Shown: piece after piece, positions 26,433 through 35,738 of the stretch | Layout of the letters: each line of letters starts with the position of its first letter | Numbering within the stretch: position 1 is the first letter of the stretch | Assembly: GCF_024054195.1 (NCBI RefSeq) | Contig: NZ_JAMXLB010000001.1 | Location: 124,001-188,000, forward strand | Source of the DNA: Flavobacterium sp. NRK F7 | Lineage (GTDB): Bacteria; Bacteroidota; Bacteroidia; Flavobacteriales; Flavobacteriaceae | Direction of reading: 5' to 3' | DNA length: 64,000 nucleotides | Program-made: the position numbers and the translations under genes | Notes under the pieces: model-generated | Seen by the model: only the letters and a program-made list of their open reading frames with translations | What the model was told of the DNA's origin: nothing | Databases searched by the model: none

Positions 26433-26521
26433 TGTTAGCGGTTGTAACGGCATCCTTTTTTGTTTTCAAGAAACAAAAAAGATAGAGTGAAAGACGCGAC
26501 CTGAAAGGGAACACCCAAAGG
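26433..26521. repeat. Intergenic palindromic element
   Basis: This segment has an 11-bp inverted repeat, CTTTTTTGTTT (26455-26465) with AAACAAAAAAG (26471-26481). It is flanked by TAGCGGTTGTAACGGCATC on one side and a GC-richer tail GACGCGACCTGAAAGGGAAC on the other. Both flanks are unlike the local AT-rich spacers. From memory, similar composite sequences recur between genes in Flavobacterium genomes. The hairpin could serve as terminator for the DUF5686 gene or the glycosylase. Confidence 0.5.
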
Positions 26522-26522
26522 A

Positions 26523-29009
26523 TTAAAAATAAAATCCGAAAGAAGCCTTAACGGTAAATTTATTGGCATCAGGAATGGTTAAATAACTTCCTCTCCATGC
26601 GAAATCGATTCGTAATACTTTAAAGATATTCCCAATTCCTGCATTGTATTCCCAATACACATCTTCTGGTGCTCTATAAATTAGACCTGAGGCATTAATG
26701 AGACGGTTTTCTTCTGAAACTGTACCATAAACCCCTTTTATACCTACAATTTCTCTCCAATTTAATTTCCTTAATAAAGGCACTCTTGAAAACAATCTAC
26801 CATTAAAATGATGTTCAAAATGCAAAGAAGCATATTCATCGGCTACAAAATCGTAGTAATTTAAAAGGTTATAGGTATTATCTATAATAAAATAGGATTG
26901 GTTTCCTGGAATGACTCCCATTAACCCTAGCGGAATTTGACCAAAAGTTTTACCTAATTCTATAGTTGTAAATAATCTTCCGAAACCACCAATTAAAACT
27001 GGTTGACGATAATACAATTGTACTTTTTGATAATCAAAATCGCTATTCATTACCCCTTTTAAACCTTGACTATAGCTAACAAAGACTCTTGGAAAATTAT
27101 TATCAACCAATAACCGCTCTACACCATAACCAACGGTTCTTCTTTTAGGAGTAAATTCGGCTACCAGATTAATTTCCGACTGTTTGACCATGCTTTCTGT
27201 AGTAGTTCTAGAGGCATCTGTATAATAATTCAAGCTAAATTCGTTAGAGGCAGATTCCAATGTTCTATACGAAAAATTTGCTTGAAAGGTTAAGTTTTTA
27301 GCGGGTTCAATTTCAAAGCCTAAAGTTGTTAAATTAACTGAGGTTAATTTGTTATTAATTCCACTAGAAAACAAGGAAGAGGAAGCAAAACTTCTTCCTA
27401 GCACATCATTTGAAGTGGTTAAACTTACTCCTATTTGTTCTACATCTCTTCTATTTCCTGCTGATAAGATAATTCTTGTCTTTTTATCTACCATCCATTT
27501 TCCAGAAATACCATATTTTACTTTATCGTCTTTGAAACCATAGGCTAAATAACCTTGAATTCTCCATAAATCATTACTCCCAAAATAAGTTCTTCCACCA
27601 ACACGTGTTCGTATTCCTTCCACATCATTATATCCAAAGGTAGAAAAAATAGGTCCGTAATCCATTTTCCATTTTGGGATTTCGATGTAACCGCTTCCTA
27701 AGATAGAGGCTAAATTATATATTCTTTTAAAGCGAGGCACTTCTTTTAAGGTATCTAACATTTTATAGATTCCAGCTTCATTTTTGTTCAGCGCTTCAAA
27801 TCGATTGGTTTCCCAATATTCTTTAGGACGATTAAAGACTTCATTATCATAATAATTGACCTCTTCTTTATAAAATTTATCCTCTTTTTTGATATCAAAT
27901 TGATGGTTTTTCGCTAGAGTAGTTCGTTTACCATATACTCCTTTAGACTCTTCTTTTTTAGAAAAACTAAAATCAGACATCATGTAATCTCTTTTCAATA
28001 AGAAAACAGAATCGTTTAATACATCGTATTCTTGCTCTATATAAATTTCTTTAACCCAGTTGATATTAGCACTTTTACTGGCTTCTAGATTTATCTTTTT
28101 GATAGCAAATGTGGTATCGTTTACCCAAAAATCACCTTTAAACGTAAGTTCATTTTTTCGCCTTGGATAATAGACAATATTATAACACCATTTATTATCG
28201 ATAAACATACTATCATTCAGAACATAATTATACACATTGATTCCTGTACGAGATAAAGGACTTACAAAATCTTTATCGAAGAATTTTAAATAATTATCAT
28301 AAATATCGTAGTCGGCATACAAATCTTTAATAAAGGTATTCACCCCATCTCCCGAACTAAAACCAGAATTTTTATTCGCTTCAATGATTTCTTTGTATTT
28401 TTTGGAATCATTATCACCGTATACTTTACTCAAGGTTTCGTTGATAAAAATTGGTAAATATGTTTTTCCAGATATATTAGACGTATCGATTTGTTCAAAT
28501 ACAAATTCCATGCCTTTGAACATCTTACTTGCCATAAAAGCAGAATCAATGGTATTTAAATCGAATTCTACTTTTTCATATTTATCATATTCATATTGAT
28601 TGAACATTTTGAGTCCATTCTTTCTTCTTCTTTCCCAAATTTTTCTGAGAATATCTAGTGCTGGATTATCTTTTTTAGATGTTTTACCTGAATAAACCAC
28701 AATTTCTTTCAATTGAGTTCCTTCCTTTAAAACAATATTTAATCCAGTATTCAATCCTGGTTTTAATGGAATCTCCTTTTTTTCAAAACCGATAAATGAA
28801 ATTTGTAAAGTGGAATAATTTTGTTTGGATTCAAAATAAAAATTACCATTTTCATCTGTAATAACTCCTTCTTTCGAATTTTTAAAAATAACATTTGCAA
28901 ATGGAACGGGTTCTCCAAACTCATCCACCACTTTACCTCCTACTTTAGTTTGAGCAAAACCAAAAACAGAAAATAAAAAAAACAGAAACAATATTTTTTG
29001 TAAGCGCAT
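26523..29009 (-). CDS. DUF5686 outer-membrane protein with carboxypeptidase-regulatory-like domain
   Basis: The start at 29007-29009 (MRLQKILFLFFLFSVFGFAQ) gives a good signal peptide and 828 residues; the frame is open for 18 more codons without sense as a signal. Residues 21-105 form a CarboxypepD_reg-like sandwich (GGKVVDEFGEPVPFANVIF and ITDENGNFYFES). The rest matches the DUF5686 family and ends in barrel-like strands (AWRGSYLTIPDANKFTVKASFGFYF). Function is unknown; the form suggests an outer-membrane barrel with a periplasmic adaptor domain. It follows pdhB, from which a terminator separates it. Confidence 0.87.
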   Translation of the reverse strand: MRLQKILFLFFLFSVFGFAQTKVGGKVVDEFGEPVPFANVIFKNSKEGVITDENGNFYFESKQNYSTLQISFIGFEKKEIPLKPGLNTGLNIVLKEGTQLKEIVVYSGKTSKKDNPALDILRKIWERRRKNGLKMFNQYEYDKYEKVEFDLNTIDSAFMASKMFKGMEFVFEQIDTSNISGKTYLPIFINETLSKVYGDNDSKKYKEIIEANKNSGFSSGDGVNTFIKDLYADYDIYDNYLKFFDKDFVSPLSRTGINVYNYVLNDSMFIDNKWCYNIVYYPRRKNELTFKGDFWVNDTTFAIKKINLEASKSANINWVKEIYIEQEYDVLNDSVFLLKRDYMMSDFSFSKKEESKGVYGKRTTLAKNHQFDIKKEDKFYKEEVNYYDNEVFNRPKEYWETNRFEALNKNEAGIYKMLDTLKEVPRFKRIYNLASILGSGYIEIPKWKMDYGPIFSTFGYNDVEGIRTRVGGRTYFGSNDLWRIQGYLAYGFKDDKVKYGISGKWMVDKKTRIILSAGNRRDVEQIGVSLTTSNDVLGRSFASSSLFSSGINNKLTSVNLTTLGFEIEPAKNLTFQANFSYRTLESASNEFSLNYYTDASRTTTESMVKQSEINLVAEFTPKRRTVGYGVERLLVDNNFPRVFVSYSQGLKGVMNSDFDYQKVQLYYRQPVLIGGFGRLFTTIELGKTFGQIPLGLMGVIPGNQSYFIIDNTYNLLNYYDFVADEYASLHFEHHFNGRLFSRVPLLRKLNWREIVGIKGVYGTVSEENRLINASGLIYRAPEDVYWEYNAGIGNIFKVLRIDFAWRGSYLTIPDANKFTVKASFGFYF

Positions 29010-29021
29010 ATTTTTAAATTC

Positions 29022-29060
29022 AAAAAAAGAAAAAACTCCATCAATTACTTGATGAAGTTT
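29022..29060 (-). terminator. Terminator of pdhB
   Basis: A 12-bp stem with one wobble (29033-29044 with 29049-29060, loop TTAC) is followed on the minus strand by a T-rich tract (29032-29022). It lies 21 bases past the pdhB stop. Confidence 0.85.
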
Positions 29061-29080
29061 CAAATATAATAAGTTTTTAT

Positions 29081-30058
29081 TTACTTGTAAGCAACTTTCT
29101 TTACTGCTTTAATTACATCATCTGCGTTTGGCAACCATTCTTTTAACAAAGCTGGTGAATAAGGAGCTGGTGTATCTGCAGTTGTAATTCTTTGAATAGG
29201 AGCATCCAAATAATCAAATGCTTTTTCTTGAACCATATAAGTAATTTCCGATGCAACACTTCCAAAAGGCCATGCTTCTTCTAAAATCACTAATCGATTT
29301 GTTTTTTTAACTGAGTTTAAAACGGTATCATAATCTAAAGGACGAACGGTTCTTAAATCGATAATTTCACATGAAATCCCTTCTTTTTCTAAGGCATCAG
29401 CCGCAATAAAAGCTTCTTTTAAAATTTTTCCAAAAGATACTATAGTTACATCTTTACCTTCTCTCTTTATATCTGCTACCCCTAAAGGTAATGTGTATTC
29501 TCCTTCTGGCACTTCTCCTTTATCTCCATACATTTGTTCCGATTCCATAAAAATAACAGGATCGTTATCACGAATTGCCGATTTTAAAAGCCCCTTTGCA
29601 TCGTATACATTAGAAGGAACTACAACTTTAAGTCCTGGGCAATTGGCATACCAACTCTCGAAAGCTTGTGAATGTGTTGCTGCTAATTGACCTGCAGAAG
29701 CTGTTGGTCCTCTAAAAACAATAGGGATATTAAACTGACCACCAGACATTTGCCTCATTTTTGCAGCATTATTAATAATTTGATCAATACCTACTAGTGA
29801 AAAGTTAAAGGTCATAAATTCCACAATAGGACGATTCCCATTCATTGCAGAACCTACTGCTATACCAGCAAATCCTAGCTCAGCAATTGGCGCATCAATA
29901 ACTCTTTTTGGCCCAAATTCATCAAGCATTCCTTTAGATGCTTTATAAGCACCGTTATATTCCGCTACTTCTTCACCTATTAAATATATAGATTCATCAT
30001 GACGCATTTCTTCGCTCATTGCCTCACAAATAGCTTCTCTAAATTGAATTGTCTTCAT
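29081..30058 (-). CDS. pdhB: Pyruvate dehydrogenase E1 component, beta subunit
   Basis: The 325-residue protein begins MKTIQFREAICEAMSEEMRHD and has the TPP-binding E1-beta pattern LIGEEVAEYNGAYKASKGM, the SALE-like interface PTASAGQLAATHSQAFESWYA, and the C-terminal transketolase domain (DLRTVRPLDYDTV, ITTADTPAPYSPALL). It works with E1-alpha, E2 and E3 to convert pyruvate into acetyl-CoA. The alpha subunit gene is not adjacent, so here pdhB is alone with its own promoter and terminator. 2-oxoisovalerate dehydrogenase beta is a related alternative, but the residues fit PdhB better. Confidence 0.93.
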   Translation of the reverse strand: MKTIQFREAICEAMSEEMRHDESIYLIGEEVAEYNGAYKASKGMLDEFGPKRVIDAPIAELGFAGIAVGSAMNGNRPIVEFMTFNFSLVGIDQIINNAAKMRQMSGGQFNIPIVFRGPTASAGQLAATHSQAFESWYANCPGLKVVVPSNVYDAKGLLKSAIRDNDPVIFMESEQMYGDKGEVPEGEYTLPLGVADIKREGKDVTIVSFGKILKEAFIAADALEKEGISCEIIDLRTVRPLDYDTVLNSVKKTNRLVILEEAWPFGSVASEITYMVQEKAFDYLDAPIQRITTADTPAPYSPALLKEWLPNADDVIKAVKKVAYK

Positions 30059-30455
30059 TATATGGATGTTAAATTTAAAAATGCTGCAAAAACAACACCT
30101 TGTATCTTTTAATTTATTTATTGAATCGCAAAAATAGGAAAAAATTAAATTATTACGTGTCGATAAATTAAATATTAGAATTTTAATATTAACGATAACC
30201 TTTTCGTAAACAAAAATTGGGAAATAAAACGTGAATTAAGGATTATAACTAACAAATTTAATTCCTATAAGCACTTAACCACATTCATCTCTTCACTTAA
30301 ATACAGAAAGTAAAAGTTTTTTTCTTGTTAAAATTATCAAGATTAATACAACATTCACCTATAAAATAAAAAATAATTAAAAATTTATTATGCATGCATA
30401 GTATTTTTAAACATTTTTTTGTAATTTCGTGCCATTAAATCTCAAAAATTAAACA
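30059..30455. other. Divergent regulatory spacer between pdhB and etfB
   Basis: This 397-base AT-rich stretch holds no credible reading frame. It contains the pdhB -7 box at 30129-30136 (minus), a 12-bp palindrome TATGCATGCATA at 30389-30400, and a near-match -7 box TAATTTCG at 30422-30429 for etfB. Nothing else stands out between 30140 and 30385. Confidence 0.5.
30129..30136 (-). promoter_or_regulatory. -7 promoter element of pdhB
   Basis: The minus strand reads TATTTTTG, a perfect -7 box, about 70 bases before the pdhB start codon. Confidence 0.55.
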
Positions 30456-31202
30456 ATGAAAATATTAGTTTGCATCAGCCATGTACCTGATACTACATCA
30501 AAAATCAACTTCACAAACAATGATACTGAATTTGACACAAACGGTGTTCAATTTGTAATCAATCCAAACGACGAATTTGGATTAACTAGAGCCGTTTGGT
30601 TTAAAGAAAAGCAAGGTGCCACTGTTACTGTAGTAAATGTAGGTGGTACAGATGCAGAAGCTACATTAAGAAAAGCATTAGCCATTGGAGCAGATGAAGC
30701 CATTCGTATCAATGCAAATCCAACAGATGGTTTATTTGTAGCAAAGCAACTTGTTGAAGTGGTAAAACAAGGTGGTTATGATTTAATTATTGCTGGAAAA
30801 GAATCATTGGATTACAATGGTGGAATGGTACCTGGAATGATGGCTGGATTATTAGGATACAATTTTGTTAATTCTTGTACAGGTTTAGAAATTGAAGGTA
30901 ATAAAGCGACTGCTGTAAGAGAAATCGACGGTGGTAAAGAAACACTTTCAACTACATTACCACTAATTATTGGTGGACAAAAAGGGCTAGTAGAAGAAAA
31001 AGACCTTAGAATTCCAAATATGAGAGGAATTATGATGGCACGTTCAAAAGCGTTAGCCGTTAACGAACCAACAAACGACAGCAACGCAACTCAAGCTGTT
31101 AAATTTGAAAAACCTGCTCCAAAATCAGCAGTTAAATTAATTAGTCCAGATAATTTAGACGAATTAATTAATCTACTTCATAACGAAGCAAAAGTAATCT
31201 AA
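30456..31202 (+). CDS. etfB: Electron transfer flavoprotein, beta subunit
   Basis: The 248-residue cytoplasmic protein begins MKILVCISHVPDTTSKI and carries the ETF-beta signature VREIDGGKETLSTTLPLII followed by RIPNMRGIMMARSK. With EtfA it forms the FAD heterodimer that takes electrons from acyl-CoA dehydrogenases to the quinone pool. It lies 29 bases ahead of etfA with a shared promoter region. The palindrome upstream may be an operator. Confidence 0.95.
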   Translation: MKILVCISHVPDTTSKINFTNNDTEFDTNGVQFVINPNDEFGLTRAVWFKEKQGATVTVVNVGGTDAEATLRKALAIGADEAIRINANPTDGLFVAKQLVEVVKQGGYDLIIAGKESLDYNGGMVPGMMAGLLGYNFVNSCTGLEIEGNKATAVREIDGGKETLSTTLPLIIGGQKGLVEEKDLRIPNMRGIMMARSKALAVNEPTNDSNATQAVKFEKPAPKSAVKLISPDNLDELINLLHNEAKVI

Positions 31203-31231
31203 TTTAGCCATTAACATAAAAATATAGAATC

Positions 31232-32200
31232 ATGTCAATCTTAATATATGCTGAAGCAGCAGAAGGAAAATTTAAAAAAGTAGCATTAGAATTAGCTTCT
31301 TATGCAAAAAAAGTAGCAGATGCAATGGGCACAACAGTAACTGCAGTTACTGTTAACCAAGCGAATACATCTGAATTAGCAAAATATGGTGTTTCTAAAG
31401 TATTAAAAGTTTCTAATGACAAATTAAGCCCTTTTAATGCAAAGGCTTATGCCGATGTAATTAAACAAGCAGCTGAAAAAGAAAGCACTAAATTAATAGT
31501 ATTATCGTCAACAACAGACAGTTTATACTTGGCTCCCTTAGTGGCCGTAAGTTTAAATGCGGGTTATGCTTCAAATGTAGTGGCATTACCGGTAAGCACT
31601 AGTCCTTTCCAAGTAAAAAGAAATGCTTTTTCCAATAAAGCATTCAACATTACTGAAATCAATACAGAGGTAAAAGTTATTGGAGTTGCTAAAAACTCTT
31701 TTGGACTTTTTGAATCTGAGACTTCACTTACTGAAGAAGACTTTACACCTTCATTAAATGATGCTGATTTTGGAGTAAAAGTAGAAAACATCGAAAAAGT
31801 AACTGGAAAAGTTACGATTGCTGATGCTGAAATCGTAGTTTCTGCAGGTCGTGGTTTAAAAGGTCCTGAAAACTGGGGAATGATTGAAGAATTAGCTTCT
31901 GTTTTAGGAGCTGCTACAGCTTGTTCAAAACCTGTTTCTGATATTGGATGGAGACCCCACAGTGAGCACGTTGGACAAACTGGAAAACCTGTGGCCGCTA
32001 ATTTATACATTGCTATTGGTATCTCAGGTGCTATTCAACATATTGCTGGTATTAACTCTTCTAAAGTTAAAGTAGTTATCAATACAGATGCTGATGCTCC
32101 TTTCTTTAAAGTAGCAGATTATGGTGTAGTAGGTGATGCTTTTGAAGTAGTGCCACAATTAATTGAAAAACTAAAAGCTTTTAAAGCAAACAATGCTTAA
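31232..32200 (+). CDS. etfA: Electron transfer flavoprotein, alpha subunit
   Basis: The 322-residue FAD-binding partner of EtfB shows the C-terminal FAD motif: VSAGRGLKGPENWGMIEELA, then WRPHSEHVGQTGKPV, LYIAIGISGAIQHIAGI and NTDADAPFFKVADYGVVGD. The gene follows etfB closely and is closed by a terminator. Together the pair supports fatty acid or amino acid oxidation; the dehydrogenases are not in this window. Confidence 0.96.
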   Translation: MSILIYAEAAEGKFKKVALELASYAKKVADAMGTTVTAVTVNQANTSELAKYGVSKVLKVSNDKLSPFNAKAYADVIKQAAEKESTKLIVLSSTTDSLYLAPLVAVSLNAGYASNVVALPVSTSPFQVKRNAFSNKAFNITEINTEVKVIGVAKNSFGLFESETSLTEEDFTPSLNDADFGVKVENIEKVTGKVTIADAEIVVSAGRGLKGPENWGMIEELASVLGAATACSKPVSDIGWRPHSEHVGQTGKPVAANLYIAIGISGAIQHIAGINSSKVKVVINTDADAPFFKVADYGVVGDAFEVVPQLIEKLKAFKANNA

Positions 32201-32235
32201 TTTTTAATTGTTCAAAAATATATTATATTAAAATT

Positions 32236-32266
32236 AGAGTTATCTTTGTTTAGATAGCTCTTTTTT
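32236..32266 (+). terminator. Terminator of etfBA
   Basis: A 10-bp stem with one wobble, AGAGTTATCT (32236-32245) with AGATAGCTCT (32252-32261), is followed by a run of T. It lies 35 bases past the etfA stop. Confidence 0.85.
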
Positions 32267-32454
32267 TTATTTTTGGAGCGAATGTTTTTGGTATTTTTGC
32301 CAACCATTTTCCTGCTGTACGCTTTATTTTTTATGCAGATTACATCCGCATAAAAGATATCGCTACCATCAGGGCTAAATAGAATCATAGTTTATTTTAA
32401 TAATCTTTAAGTATTGTTTTTTATATTCAATCAGTACTTGTTACGAATTATATA

Positions 32455-33084
32455 ATGAGTTTAGTCAAATTAACAATAAAAGGCATTTCCTATAGCCAAA
32501 CACAAAATGGTGCGTATGCACTCATCTTAAATGAAGTGGATGGAGAACGAAAATTACCTATCGTTATCGGTGCTTTTGAAGCACAATCCATAGCCATAGC
32601 TTTGGAAAAAGAAATCAAACCGCCACGCCCCCTAACCCACGATTTATTTAAAAATTTTGCAGATCGATTTGACATAATTGTAAAACAAGTCATCATTCAT
32701 AAATTAGTAGATGGTGTTTTCTTTTCAAGTATCATCTGTGAAAGAGATAAAATTGAAGAAATAATCGACGCGCGTACTTCCGACGCAATTGCATTAGCAC
32801 TACGTTTTGGAGCACCCATTTTTACTTACAAAAATATCCTAGACAAAGCGGGTATCTACTTAAAAATAAACCCCTCAAAAGACGAAGAGAACAGCAACGA
32901 AACCGATGATGTTTTATCCACTCCAGAAACTTTTGGAAGTGATGATCCTGTCGTTTCTCCACAAGAAGAATATAGCGGTTTTTCCTTACAAGAATTGTAC
33001 GATAAATTAGAAGAAGCCGTACAAAATGAAGACTATGAAAAAGCTGCAAAAATAAGAGATGAAATCTCTAAAAAAGAATCTTAA
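32455..33084 (+). CDS. Bifunctional nuclease family (DUF151) protein with UVR domain
   Basis: The 209-residue cytoplasmic protein has the DUF151 domain over residues 1-135 (QNGAYALILNEVDGERKLPIVIGAFEAQSIAIALE; DARTSDAIALALRFGAPIF), an acidic linker, and a C-terminal UvrB/UvrC-type motif (LQELYDKLEEAVQNEDYEKAAKIRDEI). DUF151 proteins were described as bifunctional nucleases with RNase and DNase activity. The UVR motif suggests protein contacts. It is followed after 13 bases by a nucleoside transporter in the same direction, which would fit salvage of nucleic-acid breakdown products, though this is inference. Confidence 0.9.
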   Translation: MSLVKLTIKGISYSQTQNGAYALILNEVDGERKLPIVIGAFEAQSIAIALEKEIKPPRPLTHDLFKNFADRFDIIVKQVIIHKLVDGVFFSSIICERDKIEEIIDARTSDAIALALRFGAPIFTYKNILDKAGIYLKINPSKDEENSNETDDVLSTPETFGSDDPVVSPQEEYSGFSLQELYDKLEEAVQNEDYEKAAKIRDEISKKES

Positions 33085-33097
33085 TACTACATCCATA

Positions 33098-34759
33098 ATG
33101 ATTAAAAATATATTTTTATGCCTCTCTCTTATATTTACTTTTTTAAATATAAATGCACAAGAAATTGAAAAAAAATGGCAATTAGGCACTTCTAAAAACG
33201 ATTATTTAGAATTAAAAGAAGGCACTTACCAACTCCAATTATCTAATGACAGTCTTTTTCAAAAAGGCGATTATTTAATACAAGATAAATTTTTATTTCT
33301 TTTTGAAAACGGTTCAGATTCACCTACAAAACGTTTCGTAATTGAAACTAAAACCGATTCAACACTTACTTTAAAAAAAGGAGACAAAGCCTATTCTTTT
33401 TTCTCTTCAAATAAAATTAAGAAGTCAACTGAAACCACTAACACTTTAGTAAAAAGTACTGGAATAACTGCAAGTGGAATTGCAAGAGGTATTTTAGGAA
33501 TGTTAGCCTTACTAGCTATCGCATTCGTGTTTAGTGCAAACCGAAAAGCTATTAATTGGAAAACCGTCTTTATTGGTTTAGCGGCACAATTAATCTTGGC
33601 TATTGGAGTACTAAAAATTTCATTTGTAAAATCTGCATTTGAATTTGTAGGTAACCTTTTTGTTCTAGTATTAGATTTTACTAGAGCAGGTAGCGAATTT
33701 CTTCTAGGCGGAATGATGAATGTTGAAAGTTTTGGCTTCATCTTTTTATTTCAAGTTTTACCAACTATCATTTTCTTTTCAGCTTTAACTTCCTTGTTAT
33801 TCTATTTAGGAATAATACAAATTGTTGTAAAAGGATTAGCAAAAGTCTTAACCAAACTATTGCATATATCCGGAGCTGAAAGTTTATCTGTAGCAGGTAA
33901 TATATTCTTAGGACAAACAGAAGCACCACTAATGATTAAAGCCTATTTAGAGAAAATGAACAAGTCTGAAATCTTACTTGTAATGGTAGGTGGAATGGCT
34001 ACGGTGGCTGGCGGAGTACTTGCTGCTTACATTGGTTTTTTAGGCGGTAATGACCCTGTGCTACGATTAGAATTTGCTAAACATTTATTAGCTGCTTCAG
34101 TTATGGCAGCACCAGGTGCCATTGTTATTTCAAAAATATTATATCCTCAAACAGAATCCATTGACACCAATGTTGAAGTTTCAAAAGAAAAAATTGGTTC
34201 TAATATTTTAGATGCTATATCGACAGGAACAACAGAAGGGTTAAAATTGGCTGCCAATGTAGCAGCTATGCTACTAGTATTCATTGCTTTTATCGCCATG
34301 ATTAATTATACATTAGGGTGGATTGGAGATTGGTCTGGATTAAATACTATTATTGCTGATAACACACCCTATTCCAAATTCTCATTAGAAACGATTCTCG
34401 GACTTATTTTCTCTCCTTTAATGTGGTTAATTGGTGTGGCACAAGAAGACATGATGCTGATGGGACAATTATTAGGAATTAAATTAGCTGCTTCAGAATT
34501 TGTTGGTTATATTCAATTGGCCGAATTAAAGAATGCTGCTAATGACATCCATTTTACCTATGAAAAATCGGTAATTATGGCCACCTATATGCTTTGTGGT
34601 TTTGCCAACTTTGCCTCTATCGGAATTCAAATTGGAGGAATTGGTTCTTTGGCTCCTAATCAAAGAAAAACATTATCTGAGTTTGGATTAAAAGCAGTTA
34701 TTGGCGGAAGTATTGCTTCACTATTATCTGCAACAATAGCCGGAATGATTATTGGGTAA
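33098..34759 (+). CDS. Concentrative nucleoside transporter (CNT/NupC family) with exported N-terminal domain
   Basis: The ATG at 33098 gives MIKNIFLCLSLIFTFLNINAQ, a signal peptide, and 553 residues. An open extension to 33059 overlaps the upstream gene and is rejected. Residues 22-110 form a small beta-rich domain (lipocalin-like in character: GTYQLQLSNDSLFQKGDYLIQDKFLFLF). The CNT core follows with Nucleos_tra2_N, gate and C-terminal domains, including GNIFLGQTEAPLMIK, FANFASIGIQIGGIG and a final TIAGMIIG. It imports nucleosides with H+ or Na+. The extra periplasmic domain is absent from E. coli NupC. Confidence 0.92.
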   Translation: MIKNIFLCLSLIFTFLNINAQEIEKKWQLGTSKNDYLELKEGTYQLQLSNDSLFQKGDYLIQDKFLFLFENGSDSPTKRFVIETKTDSTLTLKKGDKAYSFFSSNKIKKSTETTNTLVKSTGITASGIARGILGMLALLAIAFVFSANRKAINWKTVFIGLAAQLILAIGVLKISFVKSAFEFVGNLFVLVLDFTRAGSEFLLGGMMNVESFGFIFLFQVLPTIIFFSALTSLLFYLGIIQIVVKGLAKVLTKLLHISGAESLSVAGNIFLGQTEAPLMIKAYLEKMNKSEILLVMVGGMATVAGGVLAAYIGFLGGNDPVLRLEFAKHLLAASVMAAPGAIVISKILYPQTESIDTNVEVSKEKIGSNILDAISTGTTEGLKLAANVAAMLLVFIAFIAMINYTLGWIGDWSGLNTIIADNTPYSKFSLETILGLIFSPLMWLIGVAQEDMMLMGQLLGIKLAASEFVGYIQLAELKNAANDIHFTYEKSVIMATYMLCGFANFASIGIQIGGIGSLAPNQRKTLSEFGLKAVIGGSIASLLSATIAGMIIG

Positions 34760-34899
34760 CCCTTTTAGGTAAAACCAAAAAAAGGTAGAAATAGTTGAAA
34801 CAAAAAATATATTTATATAAAATTTAGAAAAGAAAATAGGTTTGTTTATATTTTTTTTAATAAAAAACAACCCTTATCTTTTACCATTAACCAAATAAG

Positions 34900-35724
34900 A
34901 TGAAACAATATCACGACTTAGTAAAACATGTATTAGCAAACGGGAACCAAAAAGGAGATCGTACAGGAACGGGAACTATTAGTGTATTTGGATATCAAAT
35001 GCGATTCGATTTAAGTGAAGGTTTTCCTATGGTAACCACAAAAAAGCTACATCTTAAATCTATCATTTACGAATTATTGTGGTTTTTAAAAGGAGACACT
35101 AACATCAACTATTTAAAAGAGAACGGCGTTAAAATTTGGGACGAATGGGCAGATGAAAATGGCGATTTAGGACCTGTTTATGGCCATCAATGGAGAAACT
35201 GGAATAGTGAGGAAATCGACCAAATAAAAGAAGTTATTGAAACTTTAAAGAACAACCCAAATAGCCGCAGAATGCTGGTTTCTGCATGGAATCCAAGTGT
35301 GTTACCAGACACTTCTATTTCCTTTGCAGAAAATGTTGCCAATGGTAAAGCCGCTTTACCTCCTTGTCATGCCTTCTTTCAATTTTATGTTGCTGATGGA
35401 AAATTAAGTTGTCAATTATACCAAAGAAGTGCTGATATTTTCTTAGGTGTGCCTTTTAATATCGCTTCTTATGCTTTATTAACAATGATGATGGCTCAAG
35501 TTTGTAATTTACAAGTTGGCGATTTCATCCATACATTTGGTGACGCACATATTTACAACAACCATATTGAGCAATTGGAGTTACAATTATCACGTGAATG
35601 TCGTCCTTTACCCAAAATGAAATTAAATCCTGAAATCAAAGATATATTTGATTTTGATTTTGAGGATTTCACATTGGAAGGATATGATCCTCATCCTCAT
35701 ATTAAAGGTGCTGTGGCCGTTTAA
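34900..35724 (+). CDS. thyA: Thymidylate synthase
   Basis: It makes dTMP from dUMP with methylene-tetrahydrofolate. The catalytic cysteine is C156 in [12 protein letters not shown]. Other family motifs are [29 protein letters not shown], and [20 protein letters not shown], ending in the expected [10 protein letters not shown]. The length of 274 residues is slightly above the E. coli form. Dihydrofolate reductase, its usual partner, is encoded 6 kb away in this window rather than next door. A methyltransferase gene follows after 14 bases. Confidence 0.97.
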   Translation: MKQYHDLVKHVLANGNQKGDRTGTGTISVFGYQMRFDLSEGFPMVTTKKLHLKSIIYELLWFLKGDTNINYLKENGVKIWDEWADENGDLGPVYGHQWRNWNSEEIDQIKEVIETLKNNPNSRRMLVSAWNPSVLPDTSISFAENVANGKAALPPCHAFFQFYVADGKLSCQLYQRSADIFLGVPFNIASYALLTMMMAQVCNLQVGDFIHTFGDAHIYNNHIEQLELQLSRECRPLPKMKLNPEIKDIFDFDFEDFTLEGYDPHPHIKGAVAV

Positions 35725-35738
35725 TTAGATTTTTTTTG

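Noticed and set aside
31564-32010. 148-codon frame opposite etfA
   Set aside because: It is antisense to conserved EtfA sequence and has no upstream signal.
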